Assembly: GCA_002351705.1 (NCBI GenBank)
Contig: DEHC01000016.1
Coordinates: 1-21,705 of the forward strand
Source: Gammaproteobacteria bacterium UBA2810
GTDB lineage: Bacteria; Pseudomonadota; Gammaproteobacteria; Enterobacterales; Succinivibrionaceae
Length of the DNA stretch: 21,705 nt
Direction of reading: 5' to 3'
Part shown: positions 14,601-21,582 of the stretch, piece after piece
Position numbering within the stretch: position 1 is the stretch's first letter
Layout of the letters: each line of letters begins with the position of its first letter
Translations under genes and position numbers: made by a program
Notes under the pieces: model-generated
Databases searched by the model: none
Told to the model about the DNA's origin: nothing
Seen by the model: the letters and a program-made list of their open reading frames with translations, nothing else

Positions 14601-16853
14601 CTATTCGCCGGAATCCTCTTCGCCCTCCGCGCCATCATGGGCATCTGCGGCGGCCTTTGCGGCAAACTCGCGGATCCTCCGGGCGGCAGCCTCCGCCTGC
14701 GCCGCTGTCCCGTCATTCCTCACGAGGACGACGCCCTCACAGGTAATATCGGGTCTCAGGCTGGGGCTTGCAAGCCCGGAGAGGACTTCCGCGGGATCGC
14801 TCCCGAGCCGGAGCCTCTTCACAATCCTTGATGCTCCCTCCCAGGTCCTTACCGGGAAGGTGAACTCCATGGTGATCATCTCGGAGACGCGGGCGCCGAG
14901 ATTCCTTTTGTTGATGAGGAAGCAGTCTTCTGCCGCGCCAGGCCGCCAGAGTCCGTCCTTCTCGGTGAAGAACGAGCACCTCAGCCAGTCACTGACGGAT
15001 CCGAACGCCTTCTCCGGCACAAAGCCAGGATGGAGCCTTCTCACAGTCCGGAGGATCTCCGCGCCGGAGGCAGGAACCGCAAGCCCGGCCGCGTAAATTT
15101 CGGCCCTCACGTCAGGTCCCATCAGGGCGATTATCCCGGTACGGTGCGGATCCGGATAGAAATGGATGTCCTCTGACGAATATCCCGCAAGGATCCCGGC
15201 GATGCCCTCATCTCCGGCAAGACTTGCCGCGAGCGGCTCGCCGAGCATCCTCCTGATCTGCCTGAGCGTGAATCTGCGGAAGAAGCCGCCTCCCTGGGGA
15301 GCCCGGCCCTTCAGGGTGATTTTCCTCACCGCCTGCCCGATGAACTGCGGGCATTTCGTGACGCTGCCTCCTTTTATATAGAGGGCATAGCCTGAAGGCA
15401 GCACCCGCTCCTCTGCGTCCTCTGCCCATGTGTCACGCACGGGAACGTCAGACGTGGTCCTGGACGCCGGTTTCCCAGCGGCAGCCGGAGCACTGTCTGC
15501 CGGCGAATCATAGTGATGAGCGCCGCCCTGCTCCTCTGCGGGAGGCTCCGGAAACTCCGGCATCTTCCTGAGGTCCGCCGCCGTCTGCTCGCAGCGGGGC
15601 CCCGTGCAGACCGAGCGCACGGTGACCTCGGAAAGCAGCTCGTCAGGCAGCGCTGAAACGGAGTGGCTGTTGTGGTCAAACCCGTCATTCATCCTTTTCT
15701 TGAAGAGGCCGGCGAGGCGCGACGGATCAACCCCTGAGAGCTCTCCCTTCCTCGCGGCCCAGAGGAAGAGGAAGGACCTTGCCTCGGGGCCGGATGACGC
15801 CCTTTCCGGGGACGAGACAAACTGCTTTGCGAGAGCGTCATGGATCCTGAGGGCATCGGTCTGCGGAATAAGGGAAAAGGCCTGCTGCGACCTCATGACG
15901 CCGAAGAGGCACTTCCGGATCCCCTCGCCCGAGATCTTCCCCTCAACCGACACCCTCTTGACTGCGGCAAGCGCCGGGAGCCAGAGGAGCACGGCGAAGG
16001 CCGTGCAGCCGTCCACGGAAGCGCCGCACTCATGCAATGTCTCCGAAAGCATGCCGGCCCTCCTGAGAAAGGCGCTGACCTCCGAGGGGTTCACCGACTT
16101 CCTGACCTCATTCATGCCGGCGATCACCGCGTCCATGAGGCCGAGCTCCGAGAAGAGCTCGAGCTGCCTGCTCTCGTTCTTGTCAAAGAGCCTGATGAGC
16201 TCGGCGGTGAGCCGCCGGTGGTTCACGAGCCGGAGGAGCCCCGCGTACCTGACAATGCCCTTCCTTGTCCCCTCATCAAGATGATACCCGGGGACCGAGG
16301 CGAAGCGGACCGCGCGGAGGAGCCTCACGGAGTCGTTGCCGAATCGCTCCTTCGGATCACCGATGAGCCTCACGGTGCGATCCGCGAGATCCCTGAGCCC
16401 GTCAAGCGGATCAAGGATCACTCCGGCAAACGGATCGAGGTAAAGCGCGTTTATGGTGAAGTCGCGGGCCATGGCGTCATCCATAAGCGAGCCGTAGCGG
16501 TTGCTGCCGAAGCGCTCGCGCCTCGCGCTCTCCCGGCGGAAGGTCGTGATCTCGACGGTCTCCCGCCCGAAGTCCCTCACCACGATGATGAAGCGCCTGC
16601 CCTGGGTCCTGGAGCCCGGGACCGCCTTCACCACGAAGGACGGCCAGGACTCTGTCGCAATGTCGAAGTCCGCCGGGGCGCCTCCCGTAAGCGCGTCGCG
16701 CACGGCGCCTCCGACAATGAACGCGCAGCGCCCCGTTTTCTTAATCCTGCGTATCACGTCAAGCGCGTTGGCGCTGACCCTGAATGAGGAGGAAAACGCC
16801 CCGGGAAGAGCGCTCAGCTCAGGGGCAGACTGCCCCTTGTTTTTTCTTGCCAT
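14601..16853 (-). CDS. pcnB: PcnB-like poly(A) polymerase with a large unrecognised C-terminal extension
   Basis: The N-terminal part is a class II nucleotidyltransferase of the PcnB/Cca family. In the 750-aa numbering from ATG 16851-16853 it has GGAVRD (48-53), the catalytic DFD (62-64), RDFTINALY (131-139) and LLRAVRF (178-184). The loop and domain order resemble PcnB, which adds A-tails to RNA 3' ends and marks RNA for decay. PcnB proteins are usually 450-480 aa. Here the PcnB-like part ends near residue 390-400, a Pro/Ala/Glu-rich linker follows (about 430-480), and residues about 485-735 form a region I do not recognise. A tRNA CCA-adding role is possible but less likely. The frame is open 38 codons further upstream to an ATG that would overlap the rpsU promoter; 16886 is another candidate start. 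No frameshift is visible. Confidence 0.82.
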   Translation of the reverse strand: MARKNKGQSAPELSALPGAFSSSFRVSANALDVIRRIKKTGRCAFIVGGAVRDALTGGAPADFDIATESWPSFVVKAVPGSRTQGRRFIIVVRDFGRETVEITTFRRESARRERFGSNRYGSLMDDAMARDFTINALYLDPFAGVILDPLDGLRDLADRTVRLIGDPKERFGNDSVRLLRAVRFASVPGYHLDEGTRKGIVRYAGLLRLVNHRRLTAELIRLFDKNESRQLELFSELGLMDAVIAGMNEVRKSVNPSEVSAFLRRAGMLSETLHECGASVDGCTAFAVLLWLPALAAVKRVSVEGKISGEGIRKCLFGVMRSQQAFSLIPQTDALRIHDALAKQFVSSPERASSGPEARSFLFLWAARKGELSGVDPSRLAGLFKKRMNDGFDHNSHSVSALPDELLSEVTVRSVCTGPRCEQTAADLRKMPEFPEPPAEEQGGAHHYDSPADSAPAAAGKPASRTTSDVPVRDTWAEDAEERVLPSGYALYIKGGSVTKCPQFIGQAVRKITLKGRAPQGGGFFRRFTLRQIRRMLGEPLAASLAGDEGIAGILAGYSSEDIHFYPDPHRTGIIALMGPDVRAEIYAAGLAVPASGAEILRTVRRLHPGFVPEKAFGSVSDWLRCSFFTEKDGLWRPGAAEDCFLINKRNLGARVSEMITMEFTFPVRTWEGASRIVKRLRLGSDPAEVLSGLASPSLRPDITCEGVVLVRNDGTAAQAEAAARRIREFAAKAAADAHDGAEGEEDSGE

Positions 16854-16891
16854 GAGGACGAATGTTCCGTTGAGAATGGATGACATGCGCA

Positions 16892-16897
16892 ATTTTA
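16892..16897 (-). promoter_or_regulatory. Candidate -10 element for the pcnB-like gene
   Basis: TAAAAT on the minus strand lies 38 bp upstream of the preferred start codon in the divergent interval with rpsU. No matching -35 is seen at 17 bp. If it is used, the upstream ATG at 16965-16967 cannot be the main start. Confidence 0.3.
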
Positions 16898-16966
16898 CCG
16901 CATACCGGCCGGGAGGCGGGCGCCGGCCTTTCCCGGGCCTGTCGGGCGCGCAATGTCCGGAATTCA

Positions 16967-16995
16967 TTGCGAAAGCTCATGCCGTGCGCTATAAT
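16967..16995 (+). promoter_or_regulatory. rpsU promoter
   Basis: TTGCGA (16967-16972) and a perfect TATAAT (16990-16995) are spaced by 17 bp. Transcription would start near 17002, giving an rpsU leader of about 100 nt. No other comparable promoter is seen before rpsU. Confidence 0.8.
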
Positions 16996-17024
16996 CTCAA
17001 AGTTGCGGTATTTTCCGCGAAGAC

Positions 17025-17061
17025 GGAACCCGGCAGGAACGGCATTTCCTGCGCCGGTTCC
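17025..17061 (+). promoter_or_regulatory. Structured 5' leader of rpsU
   Basis: GGAACC, GGC and AGGAA on the left pair with TTCCT, GCC and GGTTCC on the right, with small bulges and a short loop. This gives about 14 base pairs within the rpsU 5' leader, ending 40 bp before the start codon. A role in S21 autoregulation or mRNA stability is possible; only the fold is seen. Confidence 0.5.
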
Positions 17062-17101
17062 AGAGATTAAAACAGATAAATCCTCCAGGGGTGATTTTTT
17101 C

Positions 17102-17329
17102 ATGCCAATCATTAAAGTACGTGAAAACGAGCCGTTCGATGTAGCTCTCCGCCGCTTCAAGCGTTCCTGCGAAAAGGCAGGCATTCTTGCCGATGTACGC
17201 AACCGTGAGTTCTATGAGAAGCCCACCACCATCCGCAAGCGCGCCAAGGCCTCCGCAGCAAAGCGCCGTGCAAAGAAGCAGGGAAAGGACGGATCACGTT
17301 CCAGCGGCATGATGGCAAAGAGCCGTTAA
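17102..17329 (+). CDS. rpsU: 30S ribosomal protein S21
   Basis: S21 is a small basic protein of the 30S subunit needed for efficient initiation. The 75-aa protein begins MPIIKVRENEPFDVALRRFK, as in gammaproteobacterial S21, and has the expected KPTTIRKRAKA region. The C-terminus (from about residue 60) is Gly/Ser/Lys-rich and differs from the E. coli tail, making the protein 4 aa longer. The true ATG is 17102-17104, with AGGGGTGA as ribosome site; the open frame upstream is not coding. It heads the rpsU-yqeY-dnaG cluster and is followed by a strong terminator, so high S21 levels can be uncoupled from dnaG. Confidence 0.98.
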   Translation: MPIIKVRENEPFDVALRRFKRSCEKAGILADVRNREFYEKPTTIRKRAKASAAKRRAKKQGKDGSRSSGMMAKSR

Positions 17330-17387
17330 TTCATGCTGCGCCCCCGGCGCACGGACGCTCTGACGTCCGGACAGAACAATGAATGAC

Positions 17388-17427
17388 AGTTCCGGGATCT
17401 CAGAGCGAGATCCCGGAACTTTTTTTA
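17388..17427 (+). terminator. Strong intrinsic terminator after rpsU
   Basis: AGTTCCGGGATCTC (17388-17401) pairs perfectly with GAGATCCCGGAACT (17407-17420), a 14-bp stem with a 5-nt loop, followed by TTTTTTT. A smaller CGGACG/CGTCCG hairpin (17352-17369) precedes it. It lies 58 bp after the rpsU stop and 50 bp before yqeY, so downstream genes are read through or have their own promoter. Confidence 0.95.
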
Positions 17428-17477
17428 TGCGGCGGACGCAAAGGCGCCGCCGCGAAAGGAATATTAAGGAAGGCGTT

Positions 17478-17915
17478 ATGTCATTAAGGGAAAAGCTCAA
17501 TGAGGAACTCAAGGCCTCGATGAAGGCTCGTGACAAGGAACGCACCGGAGCTCTCCGTCTGCTTCTTTCCGAGGTCAAGAAGGAAGTTGACCACGAGAAG
17601 CTGCCTGACGATAAGATCATCAGCATCGTCTCGCACATGATCAAGGAGCGCGAGGACTCGATCAAGCAGTACAAGGACGCCGGGCGCCCCGAGCTCGCAG
17701 TCAAGGAGGAGGGGGAGATCAAGGTCATCTCCGAGTTCCTTCCCGCCCAGCTCTCGGATGACGAGGTCTCCTCGCTCATCGACGAGGCGGTCAGCGCAAC
17801 CGGAGCGGCCGGAATGAAGGACATGGGCAAGGTCATGGCATACCTGAAGCCCAAGGTCCAGGGACGCACCGACATGGGCGCGCTCTCCGGCAGGGTAAAG
17901 GCAAAGCTTGCCTGA
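17478..17915 (+). CDS. yqeY: GatB/YqeY domain-containing protein
   Basis: The 145-aa protein starts MSLREKLNEELKASMKARDK and carries the YqeY all-helical domain, related to the tail of GatB. Family hallmarks include ALRLLLSEVKK, a REDSIKQYKDAGRPELA segment, EFLPAQLSDDE and DMGKVMAYLKPKVQGRTD. The domain is thought to bind tRNA; the cellular role of stand-alone YqeY is not settled. The ATG (17478-17480) is preceded by AAGGAAGG; the frame extends upstream through the terminator but that part is not coding. A yqeY gene between rpsU and dnaG is known in several proteobacteria but not in E. coli. Confidence 0.95.
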   Translation: MSLREKLNEELKASMKARDKERTGALRLLLSEVKKEVDHEKLPDDKIISIVSHMIKEREDSIKQYKDAGRPELAVKEEGEIKVISEFLPAQLSDDEVSSLIDEAVSATGAAGMKDMGKVMAYLKPKVQGRTDMGALSGRVKAKLA

Positions 17916-17930
17916 TCCTGAGGCACGGAA

Positions 17931-17939
17931 TGGTACAAT
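17931..17939 (+). promoter_or_regulatory. Candidate extended -10 promoter for dnaG
   Basis: TGGTACAAT matches the extended -10 pattern TGnTATAAT with one mismatch. No good -35 is seen, which is tolerable for this class. It lies 78 bp upstream of the dnaG ATG. The predicted start lies inside the following inverted repeat. Confidence 0.4.
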
Positions 17940-17962
17940 CAGAGCCCGCCCGAGGGCTCTGA
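17939..17962 (+). terminator. Hairpin between yqeY and dnaG without T-run
   Basis: TCAGAGCCC (17939-17947) pairs perfectly with GGGCTCTGA (17954-17962), a 9-bp stem with a 6-nt loop. It lies 24 bp after the yqeY stop and 8 bp before the next hairpin. It may act with that hairpin as a tandem terminator or protect the yqeY mRNA 3' end. Confidence 0.55.
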
Positions 17963-17969
17963 GTCAGAG

Positions 17970-17997
17970 GCCGGAGCCCCGGGGCGCCGGCTTTTTT
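17970..17997 (+). terminator. Intrinsic terminator immediately upstream of dnaG
   Basis: GCCGG-GCC on the left pairs with GGC-GCCGGC on the right (17970-17991) with one A/G mismatch, followed by TTTTTT (17992-17997). It stands only 19 bp before the dnaG start, so most transcripts from upstream would end before dnaG. This resembles the low-primase strategy of the E. coli operon, which also has a terminator before dnaG. Confidence 0.8.
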
Positions 17998-18016
17998 ATT
18001 TGCAGCGGACGGGAAA

Positions 18017-21000
18017 ATGAGCGGACAGGGCGGAAGGATACCGAAGGAATTCATACAGGACCTGCTTGGAAGGACTGACATAGTCGACGTTCTCCGTGAG
18101 AAGGGGCTCGCGCTCAAGAAAACGAGCGCCGGCGAGTACAGCTGCTGCTGCCCGTTCCACCAGGAGCACTCCCCATCGTTCTACGTGAGCGAGTCGAAGC
18201 AGGTCTACTACTGCTTCGGCTGCCAGGCCAAGGGAAACGCCCTCACCTTCCTCATGAACCACGACAGCATGGGATATGTCGATGCCGTCGAGTACCTTGC
18301 CGACCGGCTCGGGATTGACGTGCCCCGCGAGCGCGGCGCCATCACCGGGCCGCAGGCTCTCCAGGGCGACCGGCCGGTCCTCGAGAGGTGCCGCGACTTC
18401 TACGAGACGGAGCTCAGGACGAGCAGCGCGGGGCAGGAGATGCTCCTGAAATACCATGTCTCCCCGGAGACCGCAGCCGAGATGCACCTCGGCTTCGCCC
18501 CGGAGGACCGCTTCATCTCCGACGGCGAGCAGGGCGGGCTTCTGAAGGCGACGCGCGACTCCCTCATAGAGACAGGCATGCTCTCTGACGGCGGGGACGG
18601 GAATGTCTCACCGGTGTTCCGCAATGCACTGATGCTCCCGGTCCTCGACCGGCGGGGAAGGCTCTCAGCCTTTACCGCGGTTTCCGTCACCGGGGACGAA
18701 ATACTTCCCTCCGCGACTCCGGTGTTCTCCCCAGACTATGAGCTCTTCGGCCTCTCCGACGCGAGGAGCCTCGAGAGGAACCCGGAGTACTTCTGCCTCT
18801 GCCCGTCTCCCGCCGACGTGCTTGCGATGAGGGCCGCCGGCTCCGCAAGGTGCGTCGCGCCGTTCTCCGGCACCGTCACCCCCTATCAGATGAAGAGGAT
18901 CTTCACCTCGGTCGGGAGGCTCGTCTGCGCCGTGCCGGTGGGCGAGGAGGGGGAGGAGCTCGCGAAGTCCGCGATGCTCTCCGCCATGCCCTTCCTTGAC
19001 GACGAGAAGAGGATCGTCTTCAGGTTCCTCGACGGCGTCAGCCCCGGGGAGTTCGTGAGGCAGAACGGGCTTGATAAGTTCAGGGAGCTCGGCAGGCATG
19101 ATCTCCCGATCGAGGACTTTTTCTTCCAGACCCTGAGGAACGAGGCGGAGGGCAGCCAGGAGCTACAGCTCAAAACCGGGCTTTCGATGCTCGAGAGGCT
19201 GAGCCCCAGCACCGCGCTGAGGGGCTCCCTCCTCTACCGGCTCTACGCCGAATGCAGAGTCGATCCCTGGAAGCTCCGCGGCGCCTGGGATACGGTCAGC
19301 CCCTGGCAGCAGGAGCCTGCCGCCGCATCTAGGGAATTTGATGACGGCGCCGCGTTCCGCGCGGAGCCTCACGTCATGCACGGCTCGGAGCTCGCCTCGG
19401 CGATAATGCTGCAGATGCCCGCCGCCATAAAGAGCCTCCCGGACTTCGCCGCGCTCCGCGGGAGCATTCCGCAGAGCACGAGGCCAGGACTCCTGGTCCT
19501 CCGCAATGTGTTCAGGATGGTGGCATCCATCAGATCACCCTCCCCTGACGCGCTCGCAGGCTGTTTCGGGAGGCTGAGCGAGGAGCCGTTCCTCCGCATC
19601 CTCCAGAAGGCTTCGCTTCCGCCTGAGATTACCGAGGCCGGAGAGGGAGGAGAGGACGCGCTTCCCGGGATATTCAGGAAGGCGGTCGCCGATGCCGTGC
19701 TCGAGGACAGGGATGATCCGCTTGCCGTCCGCTCTCCGGCGGCCGAGGCTGACCGCAGCGTCACGATGCAGGACGTGATCGCCCGCCGCACGCTTGATCC
19801 GGACGGCGGAACCTCACCCTCAGTGTGCTGCCCGTTCCACCTGGGAACCGAGAGGACGCTCCGGATTGACACGGCCGCGCAGCTCTTCCGCTGCAGCGTC
19901 TGCGGCGCAGAAGGCGACGCCGTCGACTTCGTGAGGGAGTTTGACGCGAGAGCCTCGGCTGATGATGCCGCCGCTCTCATCCTCCGTGAGACCGGGCACC
20001 AGCTCCCTGATGAGGAAATGACCCCCGGGGAGAAAATGCTCGAGAGGGCCGCCGCCTGGTACCACTCCAACATGGCCTCGTCCGGGGAGGCGCAGGAGTA
20101 TCTCAGGAACCGCGGCATAAGCCCTGAGACCATTGAGAGATACTCCTTCGGCTACGCGCCTGACGAGTGGCACGCCCTCGCCGACGCCCTGAGCCCGGGG
20201 CCTGCCGGCATAAGGCTCCTCATCGAGAACGGGCTCCTCATCGAGAACGAGAGCCGCACCGGGCAGTATGACCGCTTCCGCAACAGGATCATGATCCCCA
20301 TCCGCGGCAAGACCGGGAGGATAATCGCCTTCGGCGGGCGCGTCCTCGATGACAGCAAGCCGAAGTACCTCAACTCGCCGGAGTCCCCGCTTTTCTCGAA
20401 AAGCCGCGAGCTCTTCGGCCTTTATGACGCGCTGAGGGCCGGCACGCGCCCTGGCTTCATCCTCATCGTCGAGGGCTACATGGATGTCATCGCCCTCGCG
20501 CAGTACGGCGTCACGAACGCCGTAGCCTCGCTCGGCACGGCGACGACGCCGGAGCAGCTCAGGCTGATCTTCGCCTCGACCGATCATCTGGTCTGCTGCT
20601 ATGACGGAGACGCCCCCGGGCGCAAGGCGGCCTGGCACACCCTGATGACCGCCCTGCCCGTCCTTAACGGCAGCAGGAAAATCTCGTTCCTCTTCCTTCC
20701 TCCCGAGGATGATCCCGACTCATTCGTGAGGGCCCACGGAAAGGAAGGCTTCCTTGACTACCTCAGGGAGCACGAGATGGGCCTCACCGACTTCATATTC
20801 GACCACGAGAGGCGCGGGCTCGGGAATTCCCGGGATGATCAGATCACGCTGCTCTCGAGGGTAATCGACTGCGCGGTGAGAATGCAGCAGGACTCGCCCT
20901 GCGTCAGGGAAATAAAGGAGACGTTCCGGCCGGGAGGCCGCTTCCCCGGGTTCGAGGAGAGCTATATCTCCGCCCTCTACGGGAAGAGGCTCCGGCAGTC

Positions 21001-21517
21001 AAGGGCCCCGGAGCCTCCCCCTGAGGCCCCGGAGGCCGGCGGCAGGCTCTCCTGCATCAACCGGCTCATCGCCATCGCGCTCGCCTGCCCCGGGGCCGTC
21101 TGCGAGATCTCGGATCTCGGGAGCACCATGCAGGTGTTCTCGAGGATGAGCATGAACCCCGCGGCAATGCTGCTCCTCGATGTGATAAGGGTCGCGCAGA
21201 GGAACGGAGGGAGGGACTCGGCAGCGTCCCTTCTCAGGGAATTCAGCCGGAGCCCCTGCATACTCTGGCTCCGCCACCTCGCGAGGCGCTCGGACATAGA
21301 CAGGGAGGCGGCGCTTGACAGCAGGCAGGCGAAGGACGAGTTCAGGAAGGATCTCGAGGACATCCTGACGCAGGAGATCGGGCAGCGGATTGAGGAGCTC
21401 CGGAGAATGGCCGCGGCAGGGACCGCGACTGACAGCGAGCTCGCCGAGCTTCAGAAGTACGCTGCGATGCGCGCCGGGATCGAGGAGGACTCCATCAGCG
21501 GAAGCGGAAGATCGTAG
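18017..21517 (+). CDS. dnaG: Tandem DNA primase: two DnaG units in one polypeptide, first TOPRIM degenerate
   Basis: DnaG makes RNA primers at the replication fork with DnaB. Normal primases are about 580-600 aa; this one has 1166 aa and reads as two units. Unit 1 (about 1-575) has a canonical zinc finger (Cys45, His48, Cys66, Cys69) after QDLLGRTDIVDVL, then a polymerase/TOPRIM-like region and a tail. Unit 2 (about 582-1166) has a zinc finger (Cys604, His607, Cys626, Cys629), the basic FGGR/PKYLNSPE motifs (772-788), an intact TOPRIM with EGYMD (819-823), DGD (863-865) and DPD (899-901), and a C-terminal helicase-binding-like domain (about 1010-1166). In unit 1 these acidic residues align with Pro263, Pro307, Gly309, Ser342 and Gly344, so it should be catalytically dead. 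Start ATG follows GGACGGGA. Weak expression is likely given the upstream terminators. No frameshift or internal stop is seen. Confidence 0.93.
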   Translation: MSGQGGRIPKEFIQDLLGRTDIVDVLREKGLALKKTSAGEYSCCCPFHQEHSPSFYVSESKQVYYCFGCQAKGNALTFLMNHDSMGYVDAVEYLADRLGIDVPRERGAITGPQALQGDRPVLERCRDFYETELRTSSAGQEMLLKYHVSPETAAEMHLGFAPEDRFISDGEQGGLLKATRDSLIETGMLSDGGDGNVSPVFRNALMLPVLDRRGRLSAFTAVSVTGDEILPSATPVFSPDYELFGLSDARSLERNPEYFCLCPSPADVLAMRAAGSARCVAPFSGTVTPYQMKRIFTSVGRLVCAVPVGEEGEELAKSAMLSAMPFLDDEKRIVFRFLDGVSPGEFVRQNGLDKFRELGRHDLPIEDFFFQTLRNEAEGSQELQLKTGLSMLERLSPSTALRGSLLYRLYAECRVDPWKLRGAWDTVSPWQQEPAAASREFDDGAAFRAEPHVMHGSELASAIMLQMPAAIKSLPDFAALRGSIPQSTRPGLLVLRNVFRMVASIRSPSPDALAGCFGRLSEEPFLRILQKASLPPEITEAGEGGEDALPGIFRKAVADAVLEDRDDPLAVRSPAAEADRSVTMQDVIARRTLDPDGGTSPSVCCPFHLGTERTLRIDTAAQLFRCSVCGAEGDAVDFVREFDARASADDAAALILRETGHQLPDEEMTPGEKMLERAAAWYHSNMASSGEAQEYLRNRGISPETIERYSFGYAPDEWHALADALSPGPAGIRLLIENGLLIENESRTGQYDRFRNRIMIPIRGKTGRIIAFGGRVLDDSKPKYLNSPESPLFSKSRELFGLYDALRAGTRPGFILIVEGYMDVIALAQYGVTNAVASLGTATTPEQLRLIFASTDHLVCCYDGDAPGRKAAWHTLMTALPVLNGSRKISFLFLPPEDDPDSFVRAHGKEGFLDYLREHEMGLTDFIFDHERRGLGNSRDDQITLLSRVIDCAVRMQQDSPCVREIKETFRPGGRFPGFEESYISALYGKRLRQSRAPEPPPEAPEAGGRLSCINRLIAIALACPGAVCEISDLGSTMQVFSRMSMNPAAMLLLDVIRVAQRNGGRDSAASLLREFSRSPCILWLRHLARRSDIDREAALDSRQAKDEFRKDLEDILTQEIGQRIEELRRMAAAGTATDSELAELQKYAAMRAGIEEDSISGSGRS

Positions 21518-21544
21518 ACAGCCCCCGGCCGTCAGCCGGATAAA

Positions 21545-21582
21545 ACTTTCCCGGAAGCTCCTCATGGAATTTCCGGGAAAGT
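21545..21582 (+). terminator. Hairpin downstream of dnaG
   Basis: ACTTTCCCGGAA (21545-21556) pairs perfectly with TTCCGGGAAAGT (21571-21582), a 12-bp stem with a 14-nt loop, 28 bp after the dnaG stop. No T-run follows on the plus strand, while the minus strand shows TTTTA, so it may end a transcript coming from the right. A 5-bp CCGGC/GCCGG hairpin (21525-21539) precedes it. Confidence 0.55.

Noticed and set aside
15840..16787. 315-codon plus-strand open frame
   Set aside because: It is antisense to the nucleotidyltransferase motifs of the PcnB-like gene. There is no ribosome site and its composition is rich in Pro, Glu and Arg.
19820..20638. 272-codon minus-strand open frame
   Set aside because: It is antisense to the conserved unit 2 of the primase.
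18017..21517. Frameshift, assembly duplication or two separate dnaG genes
   Set aside because: One frame is open throughout with no internal start preceded by a convincing ribosome site at the unit junction, and the two units are too diverged to be a duplicated contig.
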